Assembly: GCA_947470805.1 (NCBI GenBank)
Contig: CANIVU010000036.1
Span: 1 to 64,000 of the forward strand
Direction: 5' to 3'
Length of the DNA stretch: 64,000 bases
From: Acidobacteriota bacterium
GTDB lineage: Bacteria > Acidobacteriota > Terriglobia > Bryobacterales > Bryobacteraceae
Of the stretch, positions 10,064-18,798 are shown piece by piece (within the stretch, counting starts at the first letter, position 1; every line of letters starts with the position of its first letter). The notes under the pieces were generated by a model. It did no database searches. It was not told the origin of the DNA and saw only the letters and a list, made by a program, of their open reading frames with translations. Both the position numbers and the translations under genes were made by a program.

Positions 10064-10097
10064 TAAGGAGTCAAATAGAAAAGAGCTATACTCCTTA
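10064..10097. promoter_or_regulatory. Inverted repeat in the divergent promoter region
   Basis: TAAGGAGT (10064-10071) and its complement ACTCCTTA (10090-10097) form 8-bp arms 18 bp apart. They lie between the TonB receptor and the symporter operon, where a shared operator would be expected. No known regulator consensus is recognised. Confidence 0.35.
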
Positions 10098-10103
10098 TTC
10101 ACC

Positions 10104-10118
10104 CCGCAGAGTCTGCGG
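10104..10118. promoter_or_regulatory. 15-bp palindrome in the divergent promoter region
   Basis: CCGCAGAGTCTGCGG is a perfect palindrome around a central G. It is a second operator candidate in the 253-bp intergenic region. As RNA it could form only a short 5-bp hairpin. Confidence 0.35.
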
Positions 10119-10144
10119 TCCGCCCCCGTAGCCCATCCCCGGCC

Positions 10145-10189
10145 CCTGTCATCAGCCGGCTTCATTTCAAGGGGTAGTTCCATGACAGG
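10145..10189 (+). promoter_or_regulatory. Leader hairpin that could mask the symporter start codon
   Basis: CCTGTCAT (10145-10152) pairs perfectly with ATGACAGG (10182-10189), which contains the ATG of the symporter gene. The Shine-Dalgarno-like AAGGGGT lies in the 29-nt loop. A start-codon-sequestering stem is possible, but an 8-bp match could be chance. Confidence 0.3.
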
Positions 10190-11606
10190 CATGCTTTGGC
10201 CGGTCGTGATCTTTATGGCCATCTCGCTGGCCATTGGTCTCTATACCTACACGCAAGTGCAGGGTTCCAGCAAACGATATACCGTTTGCGGCAAATCGAT
10301 GCCGTTTCTTGTCGTTGGAACCGCGTTGGCCGCGCAAGCCATCGACGGCAACGCGACGCTCGGCAACACTTCTCTCACGTTTTCAACAGGCTTCTGGGCC
10401 GGAGCGGCCATCCCAATTGGCCTCTGCGCCAGTCTCCTCATCGTCGGCCGCTTCCTGGCAGGTCCACTCAACAAGATGGATTTGTTAACCCTTCCTGAGT
10501 TCTTCTACCGCCGCTACGGCCGCACCGCGGAGTTACTTGCGTCAATTCTGACCATCCTCTGCTTCATCGTCGTCGTCGCCGGCAACCTCTCCGCCGTCGC
10601 ATGGATTCTCTCCGTCGTCAGCGGCTTGAGCTACGGCCAATGCCTGGCCATCGGCACCACGGTCATCCTGCTCTATACAGTCGCCGGCGGTCTCTACGCC
10701 GCCATTTGGACAGACTTCTTCCAAATCCACGTCGCCATCATCGGCTTCGTCTGCGCGGCGGCCTACGTTTTATATACCCGCGGTTGGGGCCCCATCTCCG
10801 CCGCGCTGCCGCCCACCACGCTGAGCATAACCCAGCTCACCACCCTCGCCGGGGGCGGCCTGTCCAACTGGGCCAACATCATTTCCCTGGCCTTCGGCAA
10901 CGCCATGGCGCTGGACTTCATGGAGCGCGTCTTCTCCGCCAAATCCCCGGAAACCGCCAAAAAGGCCTGCTACTACGCGGCCGGGTGGACCATGGTCATC
11001 GGCCTCTCCGCCTCCCTGCTCGGCATGGCAGCGATCTCCGCCATCGGCAAGGTGGAAGACCCGCGCATGGTGCTCCCGATCTTCGCCAGCACCCATCTGC
11101 CCTACTGGATCGGCGTCATGGTCTTCGTCGGCGTCATGGGCGCATCGATGTCCACCGCCAACGGCGCCATGCTCGTCATCTCCGTCGTCATGGCCCGCAA
11201 CGTGTGGCAGCGCTGGAGCACCAAGAAGGTCACCGACGAAACCATGCTCTTCCTCTCCCGCGCATTGGCGCTGCCGACGGCCATCGCCGCCGCCTGGATC
11301 GCCTACGTCCGTCCGGAACCCGGCATTCTATTGGTCGTCGCCTTCGATATCGTCTTCGCCGGCTGCGTGATTCCGCTGTTCTTTGGCGTCTACTGGGCCC
11401 GCGCCACACAGGCCGGCGCTCTGGCCAGTATTCTCACCGGAACCATCGCCCGCGGCATTTGCTATTTCGTGGTCCCGCCCGAATGGGCCGGGCTCGACAC
11501 CCTACTCCCACCCGTATTGAGCGCTGTTGCCTTCGTTGCCGGCAGCCTGCTGACCGAACCGTCCACGGCAGAAAACAACGAGGAACTCCTATGCGATACG
11601 CCGTAA
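10182..11606 (+). CDS. Sodium:solute symporter family (SSS) transporter
   Basis: This is an inner-membrane Na+-coupled symporter of the SSS family with about 13 hydrophobic segments in 474 aa. Family-like stretches include VGTALAAQAIDGNATLG, PLNKMDLLTLPEFFYRRYGR and VAGGLYAAIWTDFFQ. The ATG is preceded by AAGGGGT at 7 nt. It heads the operon symporter, propeller B, two DUF1989 proteins, carboxylase, allophanate hydrolase. The substrate is therefore probably urea, guanidine or a related nitrogen compound. DUR3 urea transporters also belong to the SSS family but are longer. Related carboxylase clusters often use an ABC transporter instead. The exact substrate cannot be read from sequence. Confidence 0.88.
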   Translation: MTGMLWPVVIFMAISLAIGLYTYTQVQGSSKRYTVCGKSMPFLVVGTALAAQAIDGNATLGNTSLTFSTGFWAGAAIPIGLCASLLIVGRFLAGPLNKMDLLTLPEFFYRRYGRTAELLASILTILCFIVVVAGNLSAVAWILSVVSGLSYGQCLAIGTTVILLYTVAGGLYAAIWTDFFQIHVAIIGFVCAAAYVLYTRGWGPISAALPPTTLSITQLTTLAGGGLSNWANIISLAFGNAMALDFMERVFSAKSPETAKKACYYAAGWTMVIGLSASLLGMAAISAIGKVEDPRMVLPIFASTHLPYWIGVMVFVGVMGASMSTANGAMLVISVVMARNVWQRWSTKKVTDETMLFLSRALALPTAIAAAWIAYVRPEPGILLVVAFDIVFAGCVIPLFFGVYWARATQAGALASILTGTIARGICYFVVPPEWAGLDTLLPPVLSAVAFVAGSLLTEPSTAENNEELLCDTP

Positions 11607-12583
11607 TTCTCATGACGGCCGCCGCGCTCTGCGCCCAGGCCCAAGACGCTCCGAAGAAAAAACGTTCTCCCCGGCCGCCGCTCCCCGGCGTCAAAGAAGT
11701 ACAGAAGCCGATGGACCTCGTGAAGCCGGAATTCGTGTTCCCCGTACCCGGCGTGCCCGATTGGACCATCGCGACCAAAGACGGCATCTGGGTTTCCAAC
11801 AAGCCCAAAGGCACGATCTCCAAGCTGGACGCCAAGACGAACACCGTCACGGCCACCGTCGAAGTCGGCAAGCAGCCCTGCAGCGGGATCGCCTACGGCT
11901 TCGGCAGCCTGTGGGCGCCCACCTGCGGCGACAAGACCGTGGCCCGCGTCGACGAAAAGACCAATAAAGTGGTCGCCACCATTCCCGTAGGCCCTGCCAA
12001 CTCCGAAGGCGGTATCACCACCTCCAAGGACGCCGTCTGGATGGCCTCCGGCGCCGATGGCGACAAAGTGGTCCGCATCGACCCGAAGAAGAATAAGGTT
12101 ATCGCCGAAATCCCCGTCCCCGCCGGGTCGCACACCGTCGACTACGGCGATGGCGCCGTCTGGGTGACCCAGTCCAAGGGCAACCTGCTCACCCGCATCG
12201 ACGCCAAAACGAATAAGGTGACCGACAAGATCGAAGTCGGCCCCGGTCCGCGCTTCCTGACTTACGGCGAAGGCTTCGTCTGGACCCTCAACCAGGGCGA
12301 CGGCACGGTTTCCAAGGTGGACCCGAAAACCAAAAAAGTTGTCGCCACCATCCAGTGCGGCCTGCCCGGCGGCGGTGGCGAAATCTCCGCCGGCGGCGGC
12401 GCGGTGTGGATCACGATGTTCCAGATCCCCATCACCCGAATCGACGCCAAGACCGATAAAGTAACCCATCAATACGCCGGCCCGGGCGGCGACGCCATTC
12501 TCTTTGCCCACGGCTCCGTGTGGCTCTCAAACCTGCGTGAACAGAATATTTGGAGGTTAGACGTAGCGAAGATCGCTCCGTAG
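11591..12583 (+). CDS. Secreted YVTN/NHL-type beta-propeller protein (propeller B)
   Basis: This 330-aa protein has a signal peptide (MRYAVILMTAAALCAQAQ) followed by repeats with the motifs SKLDAKTNTVTATVEVG, GIAYGFGSLW and ITRIDAKTDKVTHQY, forming a six- or seven-bladed propeller. The start is the ATG at 11591, inside the last codons of the symporter gene (16-bp overlap). The same frame is open further upstream, but that part is only a shadow of the symporter. It is a paralogue of propeller A, which is coupled in the same way to the TonB receptor gene. Both are expected outside the cytoplasmic membrane. A role in capturing or handing over the transported compound is inference. Confidence 0.85.
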   Translation: MRYAVILMTAAALCAQAQDAPKKKRSPRPPLPGVKEVQKPMDLVKPEFVFPVPGVPDWTIATKDGIWVSNKPKGTISKLDAKTNTVTATVEVGKQPCSGIAYGFGSLWAPTCGDKTVARVDEKTNKVVATIPVGPANSEGGITTSKDAVWMASGADGDKVVRIDPKKNKVIAEIPVPAGSHTVDYGDGAVWVTQSKGNLLTRIDAKTNKVTDKIEVGPGPRFLTYGEGFVWTLNQGDGTVSKVDPKTKKVVATIQCGLPGGGGEISAGGGAVWITMFQIPITRIDAKTDKVTHQYAGPGGDAILFAHGSVWLSNLREQNIWRLDVAKIAP

Positions 12584-12591
12584 CGAAAGTC

Positions 12592-13305
12592 ATGAGTGAA
12601 ACTATCCTGTGGGAAGACCTGCTGCACGGCGGCCAGACCTGGTCGCACGTTCTTGAACCCGGCATGGCTCTGCGGTTGACGGACACAGAAGGGGGCGCGA
12701 ATGTCAGCGCCCTCTTCTATAACGCCCTCCAACCCGAAGAGCGCTACAACATGCCGGACACGCTGAAGGCGCAGCACATCGCCCGGCTCACCAAGGGCTT
12801 CGTGCTCTACTCCGACATGGGCCGCATTCTGTGCTCGGTGACCGACGATTCCGTCGGCTGGCACGACCCGATTGGCGGCACGCTCACCGCCGCCCAGGTC
12901 GCGTCTAAATACGGCGAAAAGCCCTATCAGCAACATCGCAACGACTGGACGCAAGCTTCCAAAGAAGGTCTGCTGCTGGAACTCGCCAAGTACGGCCTGG
13001 GCCCCCGCGACCTCACCCCGACATTGAATTTGTTCAGCAAAGTGCAAGTGGATGAGACCGGCGCGATGAAGTACATCCCCGGCAATTCCAAAGCCGGCGA
13101 TTTTGTAGAGCTGCGGGCGGAGATGAAGGTTCTGATCCTGTTATCGGCCAATCATCATGCCATGGAGCCCGGCGGCGAGTACGCTCCCAAACCCGTGAAG
13201 ATCACGGTGAAGCGCGTGCCGCCTCCGGGCCCCGACGATATCTGCCGCGTGTCCCGGCCCGAAAACGGCCGTGGCTTTGAACTGACTGCGAGGTGCTGCC
13301 GATGA
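12592..13305 (+). CDS. DUF1989 urea-carboxylase-associated protein 1 (probable carboxyguanidine deiminase subunit)
   Basis: This cytoplasmic protein (237 aa) belongs to the DUF1989/UAAP1 family that accompanies urea carboxylase genes. The start is taken as the ATG at 12592 ([10 protein letters not shown]). An in-frame TTG at 12550 would add 14 residues that overlap the propeller gene and do not look coded. Family-like features are [21 protein letters not shown], the [15 protein letters not shown] stretch, and GWHDPIGG. Homologous pairs have been identified as the two-subunit carboxyguanidine deiminase (CgdAB), which turns carboxyguanidine into allophanate. The stop overlaps the next start (ATGA), indicating coupling with its partner. 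The UAAP1/UAAP2 assignment is confident; the guanidine role here is inferred from the family. Confidence 0.85.
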   Translation: MSETILWEDLLHGGQTWSHVLEPGMALRLTDTEGGANVSALFYNALQPEERYNMPDTLKAQHIARLTKGFVLYSDMGRILCSVTDDSVGWHDPIGGTLTAAQVASKYGEKPYQQHRNDWTQASKEGLLLELAKYGLGPRDLTPTLNLFSKVQVDETGAMKYIPGNSKAGDFVELRAEMKVLILLSANHHAMEPGGEYAPKPVKITVKRVPPPGPDDICRVSRPENGRGFELTARCCR

Positions 13306-13904
13306 GTACGATTTTGGATGTAACGGTGCTGGCCGGAGACGGTTTCAGCGGTGTTGTGAAGAAGGGCCAGACGATGCGCATGATCGATCTGGAAGGCAAT
13401 CAGGCCGCCGACACGCTTCTCTACAACGCCCACGATTTCACCGATCGCTACTCCGCCGTCGATACCATCACCGCCCAGGGCAACATCTACCTCACCAAGG
13501 GCACCAAGCTGATGTCGCAAAACGGCAACGTGCTGATGACCATCACCGAGGACCTCTGCGGCCGCCACGACACCCTCGGCGGCGCCTGCTCGCAGGAGTC
13601 CAATATGGTCCGCTACGACATCGGCAAGCGCTATATGCACGCCTGCCGCCAGACGTTCCTAAAGTACGGCCTCGCCGCGGGTCTCGATAAACGCGACATC
13701 GCCCACAACATCAACTTCTTCATGAACGTGCCTGTCACCCCCGAAGGCAAGCTGACGTTCGAGGACGGCCTCTCCGCCCCCGGCAAGTATCTGGACCTCT
13801 ACGCCAATATGGACACCCTGGTCCTCATTTCCAACTGTCCCCAGTTGAACAACCCCTGCAACGCTTACAACCCCACCCCGATAAGGCTGGTGGTAACGGA
13901 ATAA
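13302..13904 (+). CDS. DUF1989 urea-carboxylase-associated protein 2 (probable carboxyguanidine deiminase subunit)
   Basis: This is the second DUF1989 protein (200 aa, UAAP2 type), translationally coupled to the first by a 4-bp ATGA overlap and to the carboxylase by TAATG. The ATG at 13302 ([14 protein letters not shown]) is chosen over an upstream CTG in the same frame. Typical stretches are [33 protein letters not shown] and [19 protein letters not shown]. The conserved Cys/His positions are consistent with the metal-binding fold of the family. Together with UAAP1 it probably forms the deiminase that acts between the carboxylase and the allophanate hydrolase. Confidence 0.87.
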   Translation: MSTILDVTVLAGDGFSGVVKKGQTMRMIDLEGNQAADTLLYNAHDFTDRYSAVDTITAQGNIYLTKGTKLMSQNGNVLMTITEDLCGRHDTLGGACSQESNMVRYDIGKRYMHACRQTFLKYGLAAGLDKRDIAHNINFFMNVPVTPEGKLTFEDGLSAPGKYLDLYANMDTLVLISNCPQLNNPCNAYNPTPIRLVVTE

Positions 13905-16900
13905 TGTTTAAGAAAGTCCTCATCGCCAACCGCGGCGCCATTGCCAGCCGCATCATTCGCACCCTGCGCCAGATGGGCGTGGGGAGCGTTGCCATCCACT
14001 CTGAAGTCGACGCCGAATCGCTCTTCGTCCGCCAGGCCGACGAAGCCGTCTCCATCGGCGGCCCGCGCGGATACCTCGATGTCGACGCCGTTCTCGCCGC
14101 CGCCAAACAGTCCGGCGCCGAAGCCATTCACCCCGGCTACGGCTTCCTCAGTGAAAACGCGGCGTTCGCCGAAGCCTGCGAAAAAGCAGGGCTCGCCTTC
14201 ATCGGGCCCACGCCACAACAGATGATCGACTTCGGCCTGAAGCATCGCGCCCGCGAACTCGCCAGCGCCGCCGGCGTCGCCATGCTCCCCGGTACCGGCC
14301 TTCTGGAACATGCCAAAGACGCGGCTGTCGTTGGCTTTCCGCTGATGCTCAAATCGACCGCCGGCGGCGGCGGCATCGGCATGCGCGTCTGTCATTCCCG
14401 CGAGGAGTTGGAGGAGGCTTTCGAAGCCATCCAGCGGCTCAGCCAAACGAACTTCAAACAGACCGGGATCTACGCAGAACGCTTCGTCGAAAAAGCCCGC
14501 CACATCGAAGTGCAGATCTTCGGCGACGGCAATGGCCGCGTCGTCGCGCTCGGTGAGCGCGACTGCTCCGCGCAGCGGCGAAATCAAAAAGTGGTGGAGG
14601 AAACTCCCGCACCCGGCCTCTCCAGTACCGCGCGCCAGGAACTCGCCGCTGCCGCCGTCCGCCTCGGCGAATTGGTCTCCTACCGCAACGCCGGCACCGT
14701 TGAATTCATTTACGACGAAACCCGCGGCGAGTTCTACTTCCTCGAAGTAAACACCCGCCTGCAGGTGGAACACGGCGTCACCGAAGAGGTCACCGGCGTC
14801 GACCTCGTCGAATGGATGGTCCGCCTCGCCGCCGGCGAAAGCCCCATCCGGGAAGTCACTCCTTGTGGCGCGTCGATACAGGTGCGCGTCTACGCCGAAT
14901 CGCCGCTCCACGACTTCCGCCCCTGCGCCGGCCCGCTCAGCCACGTCGAGTTTCCGAAGGAAGCCCGCGTCGAAACCTGGGTCGAATCCGGCACCGAAGT
15001 GTCGACGTTCTACGACCCCTTGGTCGCCAAGATCATCGTCAACGGCGCCAACCGTGCCGAGGCCGTCGCCAAGCTCCGCCAGGCGCTCGCCGAAACCGTC
15101 ATCGCCGGCATAGAAACCAACGTCGATTATCTCCGCGCCGTCGTGGGCAGTGATGCCTTCGCCGCCGGTGCCTTCCCCACTTCCCTCCTCCGCAACTTTG
15201 ATTACCAGACCCGCGCCATCGAGGTCCTGGAACCCGGCACGCAAACCACCGTGCAGGACTTCCCGGGCCGCCTCGGCTACTGGCACATCGGCGTGCCGCC
15301 CTCGGGCCCCATTGACGATAAGGCCTTCCGCATCGCCAATGAAATCGTGGGCAACGCCCCCGATGCCGCCGGCCTGGAAATGTCCCTCATCGGGCCGACG
15401 CTCAAATTCCATCACGACGCCGTCATCGCCGCCTCCGGCGCCGACATGGGCATCCCGCGCTGGCAACCGCTCTTCGTCAAGGCCGGCGAAACCATCCGCT
15501 TCACCCCCGTCAACGGCGCCGGCGCGCGTGGCTATCTCGCCATCCGCGGCGGCATCGATGTCCCGCTCTACCTCGGCAGCCGCGCGACATTCATCCTCGG
15601 CAAATTCGGCGGCCGCCACCTCCGCGCGGGCGACCTGCTCCGCTTCAGTACCACCACCATTGCCGAGCCCGCCCCCTGCCAGAACCCGCCCGAATACGGC
15701 AAGGAATGGCAGATCGGCGTCACCTACGGCCCCCACGGCGCGCCCGATTTCTTCACCGAAGAAGACATCGACATGTTCTTCTCGCACGACTGGCGCGTGC
15801 ACTATAACAGCGATCGCACCGGCATCCGCCTCCTCGGTCCCAAGCCGCAGTGGGCGCGCAAGGATGGCGGCGAAGCCGGCCTCCACCCGTCGAATATCCA
15901 CGACAACGCCTACGCCGTAGGCACCGTCGATTTCACCGGCGACATGCCCATCATCCTCGGCCCCGATGGCCCCAGCTGCGGCGGCTTCGTCTGCCCGGCC
16001 ACCATCGTCAAAGACGAACTCTGGAAGATGGGCCAGCTGAAAGCCGGCGACACCGTCCGCTTCATCCGCATCAATAACGAACCCGCCATTCTCCGCGGCG
16101 AAGCCCCCGGCGTCGTCATCCGCGCCGATGGCGATCAGAACCTCCTCGTTGAATTCGGCGCCAATCAGCTCGATTTCGAACTCTCCTTCGCCGCCCACTC
16201 GCTGCGTCGCCAACTGGAAGGAACGCCCGGCATCATCGACCTCACGCCTGGCATCCGCTCCCTCCAGATCCACTACGACAACACGAAAATCAGCCGCGAC
16301 GAACTCTTCGCCCGCATCGACGAAGCACAGGCCCACCCGCTCACCAGCGTGCCCTCGCGCAAGGTCTATCTGCCGCTCTCCTGGGACGATCCGGCCACCC
16401 GCCTCGCCATCGAAAAGTACATGCAAGGCGTCCGTGCCGACGCGCCCTGGTGCCCCTGGAACATCGAGTTCATCCGCCGCATCAACGGCCTGGAATCGGT
16501 GGACGATGTCTTCCGCACCGTCTTCGAAGCCAGCTGGCTGACGCTCGCCCTGGGCGATGTCTACCTCGGCGCGCCGGTGGCAACGCCCATCGATCCCCGC
16601 CACCGGTTAGTAACCACTAAGTACAACCCGGCCCGCACCTGGACCGCCGAAAACTCGGTCGGCATCGGCGGCGCTTATCTCTGCGTCTACGGCATGGAAG
16701 GTCCCGGGGGCTACCAGTTCGTCGGCCGCACAACGCAGATGTGGAAGACCCACCGCCAGCCCAAGCCCTGGCTGCTGGACTTCTTCGATCGTCTCCAGTT
16801 CTACCCCGTCTCGGCCGAAGAGTTGCTGAAGCTCCGCGCCGATCCGAACTTCACCCCGCGCATCGAAGAAGGCGTCTTCAACCTCGCCGAACACCAGGCG

Positions 16901-17260
16901 TTTTTGAAGTCCATCGAAGCCGAAACCATCGCCTTCCAAACAGCGCGCGATCAAGCCTTCCGCGAAGAGCGCGACCGCTGGGGCGAGTACATCGCGCCCG
17001 CGCTCGACGATCTTCCGCCGCCCCCCGAGGACGCCCTGCCTGAGGGCGCCACGGCGGTCCGCTCGCCCATCGCCGCCAGCGTCTGGGCCGTCCCCGGCGA
17101 AACCGGCCAGCACGTCAAAGCCGGCGACAAACTCATCGTACTGGAGGCCATGAAAATGGAGCTCGCCATCACCGCCCCTTCGGCCGGTGAACTCATCGAA
17201 ATGCGCTGCACCCCCGGCGCCATGGTCCAGCCCGGGCAGGTCCTGGCGGTGCTGCGATGA
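13904..17260 (+). CDS. uca: Biotin-dependent urea (or guanidine) carboxylase
   Basis: This is a multidomain ATP- and biotin-dependent carboxylase (1118 aa; usual length about 1200). It has an N-terminal biotin carboxylase (about 1-445; KVLIANRGAIASRI, HPGYGFLSENAAF, STAGGGGIGM, FLEVNTRLQVEHGVTE), a central carboxyltransferase built from KipA- and KipI-like halves (about 450-1000), and a C-terminal biotinyl domain with EAMKME, biotinyl Lys 1084. It makes allophanate from urea, or carboxyguanidine from guanidine. Enzymes encoded next to UAAP1/UAAP2 have in several bacteria proved to prefer guanidine. Substrate preference cannot be decided by eye. The start overlaps the UAAP2 stop (TAATG) and the stop overlaps the hydrolase start (ATGA), so the four genes form one tight unit. 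Confidence 0.93.
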   Translation: MFKKVLIANRGAIASRIIRTLRQMGVGSVAIHSEVDAESLFVRQADEAVSIGGPRGYLDVDAVLAAAKQSGAEAIHPGYGFLSENAAFAEACEKAGLAFIGPTPQQMIDFGLKHRARELASAAGVAMLPGTGLLEHAKDAAVVGFPLMLKSTAGGGGIGMRVCHSREELEEAFEAIQRLSQTNFKQTGIYAERFVEKARHIEVQIFGDGNGRVVALGERDCSAQRRNQKVVEETPAPGLSSTARQELAAAAVRLGELVSYRNAGTVEFIYDETRGEFYFLEVNTRLQVEHGVTEEVTGVDLVEWMVRLAAGESPIREVTPCGASIQVRVYAESPLHDFRPCAGPLSHVEFPKEARVETWVESGTEVSTFYDPLVAKIIVNGANRAEAVAKLRQALAETVIAGIETNVDYLRAVVGSDAFAAGAFPTSLLRNFDYQTRAIEVLEPGTQTTVQDFPGRLGYWHIGVPPSGPIDDKAFRIANEIVGNAPDAAGLEMSLIGPTLKFHHDAVIAASGADMGIPRWQPLFVKAGETIRFTPVNGAGARGYLAIRGGIDVPLYLGSRATFILGKFGGRHLRAGDLLRFSTTTIAEPAPCQNPPEYGKEWQIGVTYGPHGAPDFFTEEDIDMFFSHDWRVHYNSDRTGIRLLGPKPQWARKDGGEAGLHPSNIHDNAYAVGTVDFTGDMPIILGPDGPSCGGFVCPATIVKDELWKMGQLKAGDTVRFIRINNEPAILRGEAPGVVIRADGDQNLLVEFGANQLDFELSFAAHSLRRQLEGTPGIIDLTPGIRSLQIHYDNTKISRDELFARIDEAQAHPLTSVPSRKVYLPLSWDDPATRLAIEKYMQGVRADAPWCPWNIEFIRRINGLESVDDVFRTVFEASWLTLALGDVYLGAPVATPIDPRHRLVTTKYNPARTWTAENSVGIGGAYLCVYGMEGPGGYQFVGRTTQMWKTHRQPKPWLLDFFDRLQFYPVSAEELLKLRADPNFTPRIEEGVFNLAEHQAFLKSIEAETIAFQTARDQAFREERDRWGEYIAPALDDLPPPPEDALPEGATAVRSPIAASVWAVPGETGQHVKAGDKLIVLEAMKMELAITAPSAGELIEMRCTPGAMVQPGQVLAVLR

Positions 17261-18798
17261 AGCCCCCCGTCTGGATCTCCGCGATCCCTGAAAAGCCCGC
17301 GAAACCGGGCCCGTTGAACGGCCTCACCTTCGCCATCAAAGACAACATCGATTACGCCGGCGTGCCCACCACCGCCGGTTGCCCAGCCTACTCCAACACG
17401 CCCGATAAGTCCGCCGCGGTTGTGACGTTGTTCGAAGATGCCGGCGCCCGCGCCATCGGCAAAACGAACCTCGATCAATTCGCCACCGGCCTCGTCGGCG
17501 TGCGCTCGCCCTACGGTGCCTGCGCCAGCGTGTTTAACCCCGAATACATCTCCGGCGGATCATCCTCAGGGTCCGCCGTCGCCGTGGCCAGCGGTCAAGT
17601 GGACTTCTCCCTAGGTACCGACACCGCTGGCTCCGGCCGTGTTCCCGCCGCGTTCAACAACATCTACGGCCTGAAACCAACCAAGGGTGTCCTGTCGAAC
17701 GCGGGCGTTGTCCCCGCCTGCGCCAGCCTCGATTGCGTGTCGATTTTCACCCGCGACGTCCGCACGGTCCAGCGCGTCTACCAGGCGGCCTACCCGCGCA
17801 CCACCACACCCGCCTGGGCCGCGGGCGCCTTCCGCTTCGGCGTTCCGGCCGCCGAGCATCTGCAGTTCTTCGGTGACGATGCCGCCGCCGCGCTCTACGA
17901 ATCGGCGATCAAGAAGTTGGAGGCTGCCGGTGGCCAGAAGGTGGTGATCGATTACGCCCCCTTCCGGGACACCGCGCAATTGCTCTATAGCGGCCCCTGG
18001 GTCGCCGAGCGCTATGTAGCAGTGGGCGGCTTCCTGGAAGGTCATCCCAACGACGCCCACCCAGTGGCCAAGAACATCATCCTCGGGGGCAAGAACTATT
18101 CCGCCGCCGACACGTTCAAGGCCATGTATAAGCTGGAAGAGTACAAGGCCGAAACCCTGAAGACGTGGAAGAGCATCGACGTCATGCTCCTCCCCACCAC
18201 CGGCACGACGTACAAGATCAGCGAAGTGGAAGCCGACCCGGTGAAGCTCAATTCCAACCTCGGCTACTACACCAACTTCGTCAACCTGCTCGATCTCGCC
18301 GCCTTCGCCATACCCGCCGGCTTCCGTCCGAACGGCCTGCCCTTCGGCGTCACGCTCATCGGCCAGGCGCATTCGGACTGGGGGCTGCTCGATCTGGCCG
18401 CCCGTCTGGAGGAGGTGAAGGTCACCGTCGTCGGTGCTCATCTCACCGGCCAGCCGCTCAATAAGCAGCTCACCGAACGCGGCGCGCGGTTGATCAAAAC
18501 CTGTAAAACGGCCAATGATTACCGCCTCTACGCGCTCGCCAACACCACGCCGCCTAAGCCCGGCCTGGTCCGCGAACCCGGCTACGCAGGGCCCGGTATT
18601 GAAGTGGAAGTCTGGGGCATGCCCGCGCAAAATCTTGGCAGCTTCCTGGCGCTCATCCCGTCCCCGCTCGGTCTCGGATCGCTCACGCTTGATGACGGCA
18701 CCACTGCCACGGGCTTCATCTGCGAACCTGCCGGCCTCGCCGGGGCCAAGGAGATCACCCATCTCGGCGGCTGGCGCGCCTACTTGGCGAACAAATAA
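17257..18798 (+). CDS. atzF: Allophanate hydrolase (amidase signature family)
   Basis: This enzyme hydrolyses allophanate to ammonia and CO2 and closes the pathway started by the carboxylase. The amidase domain (about 1-420) has the Ser-cisSer-Lys triad: Lys28 (FAIKDN), the GGSSSGS run at 100-106 for the cis-Ser, and nucleophile Ser126 in DTAGSGRVPA. A shortened C-terminal domain (about 425-513; YALANTTPPKPGLVR, GGWRAYL) matches the allophanate hydrolase C-terminal domain that decarboxylates the N-carboxycarbamate intermediate. At 513 aa it is smaller than the usual roughly 600. The start overlaps the carboxylase stop. The 3' end overlaps the convergent hydrolase gene by 19 bp. Confidence 0.93.
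   Translation: MKPPVWISAIPEKPAKPGPLNGLTFAIKDNIDYAGVPTTAGCPAYSNTPDKSAAVVTLFEDAGARAIGKTNLDQFATGLVGVRSPYGACASVFNPEYISGGSSSGSAVAVASGQVDFSLGTDTAGSGRVPAAFNNIYGLKPTKGVLSNAGVVPACASLDCVSIFTRDVRTVQRVYQAAYPRTTTPAWAAGAFRFGVPAAEHLQFFGDDAAAALYESAIKKLEAAGGQKVVIDYAPFRDTAQLLYSGPWVAERYVAVGGFLEGHPNDAHPVAKNIILGGKNYSAADTFKAMYKLEEYKAETLKTWKSIDVMLLPTTGTTYKISEVEADPVKLNSNLGYYTNFVNLLDLAAFAIPAGFRPNGLPFGVTLIGQAHSDWGLLDLAARLEEVKVTVVGAHLTGQPLNKQLTERGARLIKTCKTANDYRLYALANTTPPKPGLVREPGYAGPGIEVEVWGMPAQNLGSFLALIPSPLGLGSLTLDDGTTATGFICEPAGLAGAKEITHLGGWRAYLANK

Noticed and set aside
9929-10181. Guanidine (ykkC-type) riboswitch before the symporter operon
   Set aside because: Expected because of the pathway, but the conserved CTAGGGTTCCG-like and ACGG-loop elements are not present by eye.
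10601-11590. Upstream extension of the propeller B frame
   Set aside because: The Arg/His-rich stretch is a shadow of the symporter gene; the signal peptide begins at the ATG at 11591.
13865-16603. 912-codon open frame antisense to the carboxylase
   Set aside because: Gly/Ala/Asp-rich shadow frame; the carboxylase motifs are unambiguous on the plus strand.
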